Below are positions 45,643-49,763 of a DNA stretch of 49,763 nucleotides, one piece after another (positions within the stretch are counted from its first letter, which is position 1; each line of letters begins with the position of its first letter). The stretch comes from Caballeronia turbans. Its GTDB lineage: Bacteria; Pseudomonadota; Gammaproteobacteria; Burkholderiales; Burkholderiaceae. Location: the NCBI GenBank assembly GCA_001544655.2, contig FCOD02000038.1, positions 1 to 49,763 on the forward strand, read 5' to 3'. A program made the translations under genes and the position numbers. Below the pieces are notes generated by a model. It was given only the letters and a program-made list of their open reading frames with translations. It made no database searches and was not told where the DNA came from.

Positions 45643-45945
45643 TCAACGATGCCCATGCCGCTTCACGAAATCCATCAAGGCAGCAAACGCGGGAGGAATG
45701 GCTGGATCCGCGGCCTTGAGCCGCAGCGCGTCGCCGCCATCGATGTTAATCCGGTAAGTGCGGCCGTCCGGCACCGGCTTCGCGGCGCGCGGGCCCGGCG
45801 CGCTTGCCTCGTCGCGCGCCGCGGCGACGAGGCGCGCGAACTCGGCGCCGTCTTGCGCCGACAGGTCGCCTTCGTCGAGTATCACAGGCCGTGCAAGTCC
45901 TGGAAAGGCGGCGAATCCGCCATCGGTCGTCAGCTCCGCATGCAT
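45643..45945 (-). CDS. Emfourin-type inhibitor of the protealysin protease
   Basis: This is a 100-residue protein if started at ATG 45945, which has GGGAG six bases upstream. MHAELTTDGGFAAFPGLARP, DGRTYRINIDGGDALRLKAA and AFAALMDFVKRHG resemble emfourin, the small protein inhibitor found beside protealysin genes. It lies just after the M4 protease gene on the same strand. An in-frame extension to ATG 46044 (SD AGGAAAGG) overlaps the protease gene by 25 bases and adds a lipoprotein-like signal (GLFLGAALICMGC), so two forms are possible. Its expected role is to keep the protease inactive inside the producing cell. Confidence 0.72.
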   Translation of the reverse strand: MHAELTTDGGFAAFPGLARPVILDEGDLSAQDGAEFARLVAAARDEASAPGPRAAKPVPDGRTYRINIDGGDALRLKAADPAIPPAFAALMDFVKRHGHR

Positions 45946-46019
45946 CGAAGGCTCCCGTGACGTTTGATGCAAGGCGCAGCCCATGCAAATCAAGGCCGCA
46001 CCAAGAAAGAGTCCAGTCG

Positions 46020-47093
46020 TCACAATACACCGACCTCGGTCCATCCTTTCCTGACCGCCGACGACTCCGCGCTGCTCGCGCCATAGAGCTTGCTCGCGGT
46101 GGAGAGCGTCAACTTCGCGAACGTCTTGAAGGTCGCCGTCGGCTTGAGATGCGAGTCGGTCAGGGTCTCGTACCAGATCCGTCCCGCCTTCTCCCACGCA
46201 TATCCGCCGATTTCCAGCGCGGTCACGCAAAAGGCCTTGTTCGGAATGCCCGAATTGATATGCACGCCGCCATTGTCCTGCGTCGTGCGAACGTAATGGC
46301 TCATGTGGTCCGGCTGCGGGTCTTTGCCGAGTCTCGGATCGTCGTAGGCGGTGCCGGGATTTTTCATCGACCGCAACGCGACGCCGTTCACGCCGTTGGC
46401 GAGCAGTCCTTCGCCGATGAGCCAGTCCGCCTTGTCGGCCGTCTCTTTGTTCGCATACTGCTTGATGAGCGAACCGAACACATCCGACACCGATTCGTTC
46501 AACGCGCCCGCCTGCGCCATATAGTTCAGACTCGCGGTGTGCTCCGTCACACCATGCGTCAACTCATGACCGATCACGTCGAGCGCGATGGTGAAACGAT
46601 TGAACAGTTCTCCATCGCCGTCGCCGAAGACCATCTGCTGTGAATTCCAGAATGCGTTGTCGTAATCGGTTCCGAAATGAACCGTTCCGGTGAGCGGCAA
46701 TCCCGCATCGTCGATGGAGTTGCGGTGGAACACCTCGAGATAGAACTCGAAGGTCGCGCCGAGTCCGTCATACGCCTCGTCGACTGCATCGTCGTTCACG
46801 GGCTTCCCGCCTTCAGCCCGAACCACCGTGCCCGGCAGCGTCTCTGTGTGGTTGGCCGTGTAGATCGTCCTGTTCGCGGAAGGGGCCGCAGCCGTGGGCA
46901 TCGGCGCGGCACGCCGTGGCGCGAGTGCTGCCTGCACGGAACGGAAATGCCGCATCGTGTGGTCCGTCGACAAGGTGTCGATGGCGATCTCACGCTGTTT
47001 CGCATCACCATGTTTTGCGATGTGCTCGAGCATATGCGGCGGGAGAATGCAGTAAATCGAACGCGGACGTTCCGGCTTCGGGTGATTGCACAT
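46020..47093 (-). CDS. M4 metallopeptidase, protealysin-like
   Basis: This is a 357-residue thermolysin-family zinc protease with a short protealysin-type propeptide: CNHPKPERPRSIYCILPPHM, then LEHIAKHGD. The catalytic site is HELTH (176-180) in DVIGHELTHGVTEHTASLNY, with E200 of ALNESVSDVFGSLI. HINSGIPNKAFCVTALEIGG is the substrate-side motif. There is no signal peptide, as in protealysin. ATG 47093 is preferred over 47111 because AAAAAGGA lies in front of it. The following gene is an emfourin-type inhibitor, which supports the assignment. Confidence 0.9.
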   Translation of the reverse strand: MCNHPKPERPRSIYCILPPHMLEHIAKHGDAKQREIAIDTLSTDHTMRHFRSVQAALAPRRAAPMPTAAAPSANRTIYTANHTETLPGTVVRAEGGKPVNDDAVDEAYDGLGATFEFYLEVFHRNSIDDAGLPLTGTVHFGTDYDNAFWNSQQMVFGDGDGELFNRFTIALDVIGHELTHGVTEHTASLNYMAQAGALNESVSDVFGSLIKQYANKETADKADWLIGEGLLANGVNGVALRSMKNPGTAYDDPRLGKDPQPDHMSHYVRTTQDNGGVHINSGIPNKAFCVTALEIGGYAWEKAGRIWYETLTDSHLKPTATFKTFAKLTLSTASKLYGASSAESSAVRKGWTEVGVL

Positions 47094-47607
47094 GATGCTG
47101 TCCTTTTTCATAGCGATTGGGATGGCGACCGCAGCTACGACGAAGAATCTAGACGATGAAACTGAATAGTCAATGCGGCGCTTTTACCGAAACGTGGCGA
47201 GACGCGAGGTCCTCGTGAACTGCTTCATGCACGTGTAACGAGTGGACGTCGTTTTTCGAGTCTACAAAACACATAGGTATGCTTACTATATTGATGATAA
47301 AGAGAAAGAAAGTCACCGTTTGCGGCTTGCGGATAAACATCTGCTCCTGACCGGCGATTTTTGAAGCTCGCCTGCATGCGTCTCCCGGTCATCTGAAGGT
47401 TTACGCAAATCATCAGTTTGTTGGCCACCGCACCGAAAAGACGAATCGAAAAGATGTTAAATCTTCCAAAACGTGCAATGAGAAACTCAAGAAAATGCGC
47501 GACCTTATTAGAAAATTCGGCGGCCGAGGGACGCGTGACGCTGCCAGCGTCGCGTTTTACCGAAGCACGCGCGCCTGCATCGGTAATTTCGGAAGGGGAG
47601 GCGACGC
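47094..47607. promoter_or_regulatory. Divergent upstream region of protease and hydrolase genes
   Basis: About 514 bases hold no gene I can support. The stretch 47260-47510 is AT-richer than the surroundings and should hold the promoters. A strong ribosome site, GGGGAGG, stands at the end, serving the hydrolase gene. Confidence 0.4.
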
Positions 47608-49434
47608 ATGACGCCGCTTGTCTTCGGGGGCCGTTTCGGGTGGCTTCATGCGGGTCAGGGAAGCCACGGCGTCGTGCTGTGCAATCCCTTCGGACATGAG
47701 GAGGCGTGGGGACACAAGGCCATGCGCTATCTCGCCGAGGAGCTTTCCCGGCGGGACATTCCGGTCCTGCGCTTCGACTATCTTGCAACGGGCGATTCGG
47801 TGGGCATCGATCACGAAAGCGATCGGCTCGACGACTTCGTCGCGGATATCGGCGCGGCGGTCGAACGCTTGAGGCATGAAACAGGCGTGACCAGGGTCAC
47901 GTTGTGCGGCTTGCGTCTGGGCGGAACATTGGCGGCGCTCGCATCGCATCATCCGCTCGTGGATTCGCTCGCACTGCTCGCGCCCGTCGTGAAGGGACGC
48001 CACTATCTGCGCGAATTGACTGCCTTGCGCAGCACGTGGGTCGAGAATCTTCCCCTCGACGTGCGCGCCCGGCAGATGGATTCGCCCTATCACGTGCTCG
48101 GTCAGGTTTATAGCGAAGCGTTTCGCAACCGGTTGAGCGGCCTCGATCTCGGCAAGTCCATGAGCCGTCATCCCGCTCTACCCAAGCGCGTGTTCGTGGC
48201 CGATATGCGGCCCGGCGCGAGTCAGTCGCTCTGCACCGCATTGCGCGATCGTGGCGTCGACGTGCAAGCGGACAGCTTCGACGACTATTTCGAATTCATG
48301 CAGGAGACGGCCTCGTCGACGTTGCCGGAGAAAACGCTCAAGCGGACTGCGCAATGGATCGCCCAAGGCATGGCCGAAGACGAGCTCGGCGACCTCGCGC
48401 CGGCTCGCACGAGAAAGGCGTCCCGGCCGAGCATGAGCGACGATGCAATCATCGAAACGCCGGAGGCCGTTGAGCGCCCGGTGATCTTCGGCGCGGCCGG
48501 ACTCTTCGGCATCTTGTGCGAGCCGCGCGACAGACTCGCGGGCGGGCCTGTCATCGTCATCACCAACACGGCGGGCAGCGTGCATCAGGGCGACAGCCGT
48601 CTGTCCGTGCGCTTCGCGCGGGAAATGGCGCAACGCGGTATCGCATCGTTGCGCTTCGACGCGCGCGGCATCGGCGATAGCCCCGCCCGCTCGCCCGACG
48701 GAACGCTGGACACGATGGCCTCGATTCATGCGGAAAGCACGATCGATGACGTCGCGACCGCGGGCGCATGGCTCAAGCGCAAGGGCTACGACAACGTCAT
48801 CGCGTTCGGCATCTGCTCGGGCGCGTATAGCGCGTTGCGCGCATCGCTCGTCGAGCCGGCTATCGCGGCCGTGATCGCCGTGAACCTCCAGCGTTTCTAC
48901 ATACCCGAGCGGCTGACCCTGCAGGAACTCAGGAACCAGCGGCGCAACACGATGGCGCGTCTCGGGCCGGCCATCCTGAAGCCCGGGAAATGGTGGCTCG
49001 TGCTGAGCGGTCAACGCGGGTTCAAGCCGATCCTCAAGGCTTTCGCATCGAATGCGGCGGCGCGGCTGCAGTCGCAGTTGCTCGGCGTAACCCGCAGGAA
49101 ACCGGTGCATGCAGGCGGCAACGAATCGCTCACGGACCCGCACAGTGTCGTTCACGCCCTCGAACGCAAGGGCGTGCGCACGTTGCTCGTGTACGGCGCG
49201 GGTGACGAAGGCCTCGATCAACTCAATGCCCACTTCGGCCGCCATGGGAAGAAGCTCTCGCGAACGGCGAGAGTGAAGGCCGCCGTTTGCGGGGATGTCG
49301 ATCACGCGCTCTATGACACGCGCGCGCTGGCGAGCGTGATTGCGCTGTCCGAGACGTTCATTCAGGATCTGCAGCCACGAAGCGTGCCGGTGATGGAACC
49401 TGTCGCACCGCTCGGCGTTTCCCAGCAACTTTGA
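47608..49434 (+). CDS. Two-domain alpha/beta hydrolase, exosortase-associated type
   Basis: This is a 608-residue protein with GGGGAGG seven bases before the ATG. It is a tandem of two alpha/beta-hydrolase folds. Domain 1 (~1-255): LCNPFGHEEAWGHKAMRYLA, LRFDYLATGDSVG and TLCGLRLGGTLAALA; the nucleophile elbow reads GLRLGG (101-106) with no Ser, a pattern known in hydrolases tied to exosortase/PEP-CTERM and polysaccharide loci. Domain 2 (~290-600): ITNTAGSVHQGDSRLSVRFA, LRFDARGIGDSPARS, elbow GICSG (401-405, Ser404) and late His in GDVDHALYD. Only domain 2 looks catalytic. There is no signal peptide. Substrate unknown. Confidence 0.8.
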   Translation: MTPLVFGGRFGWLHAGQGSHGVVLCNPFGHEEAWGHKAMRYLAEELSRRDIPVLRFDYLATGDSVGIDHESDRLDDFVADIGAAVERLRHETGVTRVTLCGLRLGGTLAALASHHPLVDSLALLAPVVKGRHYLRELTALRSTWVENLPLDVRARQMDSPYHVLGQVYSEAFRNRLSGLDLGKSMSRHPALPKRVFVADMRPGASQSLCTALRDRGVDVQADSFDDYFEFMQETASSTLPEKTLKRTAQWIAQGMAEDELGDLAPARTRKASRPSMSDDAIIETPEAVERPVIFGAAGLFGILCEPRDRLAGGPVIVITNTAGSVHQGDSRLSVRFAREMAQRGIASLRFDARGIGDSPARSPDGTLDTMASIHAESTIDDVATAGAWLKRKGYDNVIAFGICSGAYSALRASLVEPAIAAVIAVNLQRFYIPERLTLQELRNQRRNTMARLGPAILKPGKWWLVLSGQRGFKPILKAFASNAAARLQSQLLGVTRRKPVHAGGNESLTDPHSVVHALERKGVRTLLVYGAGDEGLDQLNAHFGRHGKKLSRTARVKAAVCGDVDHALYDTRALASVIALSETFIQDLQPRSVPVMEPVAPLGVSQQL

Positions 49435-49763
49435 GTTGATCTTCATCACCTCGTCTTCGGTACGGTCGCGACCTGCTTTCTCTTGCGCGGGTCCGTATCG
49501 AAGACGACATGCCTCAATCGCGACGATGTTCGTCCGACGCCAACATCCCTCCCCGATCTGTTTTTCGCCGACCGACACGTTGCCTCGATTTTCGCTTCGA
49601 AGAAACGATGCAAAGCCGCGTCATCTTCTTGTTTTCTCCATTGATATCAGCCGGTTAGATTAACCGAACAGATCTTCTAGCCTTGCCTGGCACAGCCCTC
49701 GCATATGTAGCTGCGAGCGCAACGATTGATGCTCATCCAACCAAACCCAGTCCAGGAGCTACA
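49435..49763. promoter_or_regulatory. End-of-window upstream region of a further gene
   Basis: About 330 bases hold no convincing gene. A dyad CGGTTA (49652-49657) and TAACCG (49661-49666) around GAT lies ~100 bases before the edge, and CAGGAG at 49753-49758 followed by five bases is a likely ribosome site for a gene starting just past base 49763. Confidence 0.45.

Noticed and set aside
47225-47788. 187-codon minus-strand frame before the two-domain hydrolase
   Set aside because: Covers the gene-free promoter region and the antisense of the hydrolase start; no family pattern.

Overview
The window (49,763 bp) is GC-rich chromosomal DNA that looks like a member of the Burkholderiaceae, most like Paraburkholderia or Caballeronia. 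The basis is the GC-rich codon use, a 433-residue 2,2-dialkylglycine decarboxylase that by recall closely resembles the Burkholderia cepacia enzyme, cepacian-type exopolysaccharide genes, and many LysR, GlxA-type AraC and MFS genes. No rRNA, complete tRNA, insertion sequence, integrase or CRISPR array was seen. All assignments come from reading the sequence and recalling families; no database was searched.

Layout. 1-2.5 kb: a frameshifted PAAR/Rhs-type N-terminus, then a minus-strand operon of small exported proteins ending in an orphan flagellar L-ring lipoprotein (flgH). 2.9-9.4 kb: a YtfQRT-YjfF type sugar ABC transporter, a FadR-type GntR regulator and a convergent phytanoyl-CoA dioxygenase family gene. 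9.4-17 kb: a LysR regulator with a divergent EamA transporter, a GAF-PAS-PAS-GGDEF diguanylate cyclase, small or unknown genes, a stand-alone SLATT-domain membrane protein, and an AraC-VOC pair. 17-19.4 kb: divergent dgdR-dgdA. 19.5-23.8 kb: a VOC gene, a D-amino-acid dehydrogenase behind a tandem glycine riboswitch, a CPA2 antiporter and a LuxR regulator. 23.9-27.4 kb: an MFS - FAD monooxygenase - DUF2783 catabolic operon and a DUF1328 gene. 27.9-30 kb: a divergent FtsH-like protease and a VOC remnant.

30-38.4 kb is an exopolysaccharide segment (gmd, manC, a priming glycosyltransferase, a methyltransferase) flanked by two paralogous DJ-1/AraC regulators. 39.2-43.5 kb is a creatine-use cluster (creatinase, MHS-family transporter, GlxA regulator) plus a DUF1398 gene. 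43.5-45.5 kb holds a MarR gene with a double palindromic operator, DUF2784 and cupin genes, a long TetR-like palindrome and a decayed response regulator. 45.6-47.1 kb is a protealysin-type M4 protease with its emfourin-type inhibitor gene. 47.6-49.4 kb is a two-domain alpha/beta hydrolase; the window ends in an apparent ribosome binding site for a further gene.

The strongest items for a second look are the tandem glycine riboswitch serving a D-amino-acid dehydrogenase instead of a gcv operon, the perfect 12+12 bp palindrome at 45107-45133, the paired MarR operators, the twin regulators around the exopolysaccharide genes, the protease-inhibitor pair with two in-frame inhibitor starts, and the SLATT protein. 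None of these amounts by itself to proof of a wholly new system.
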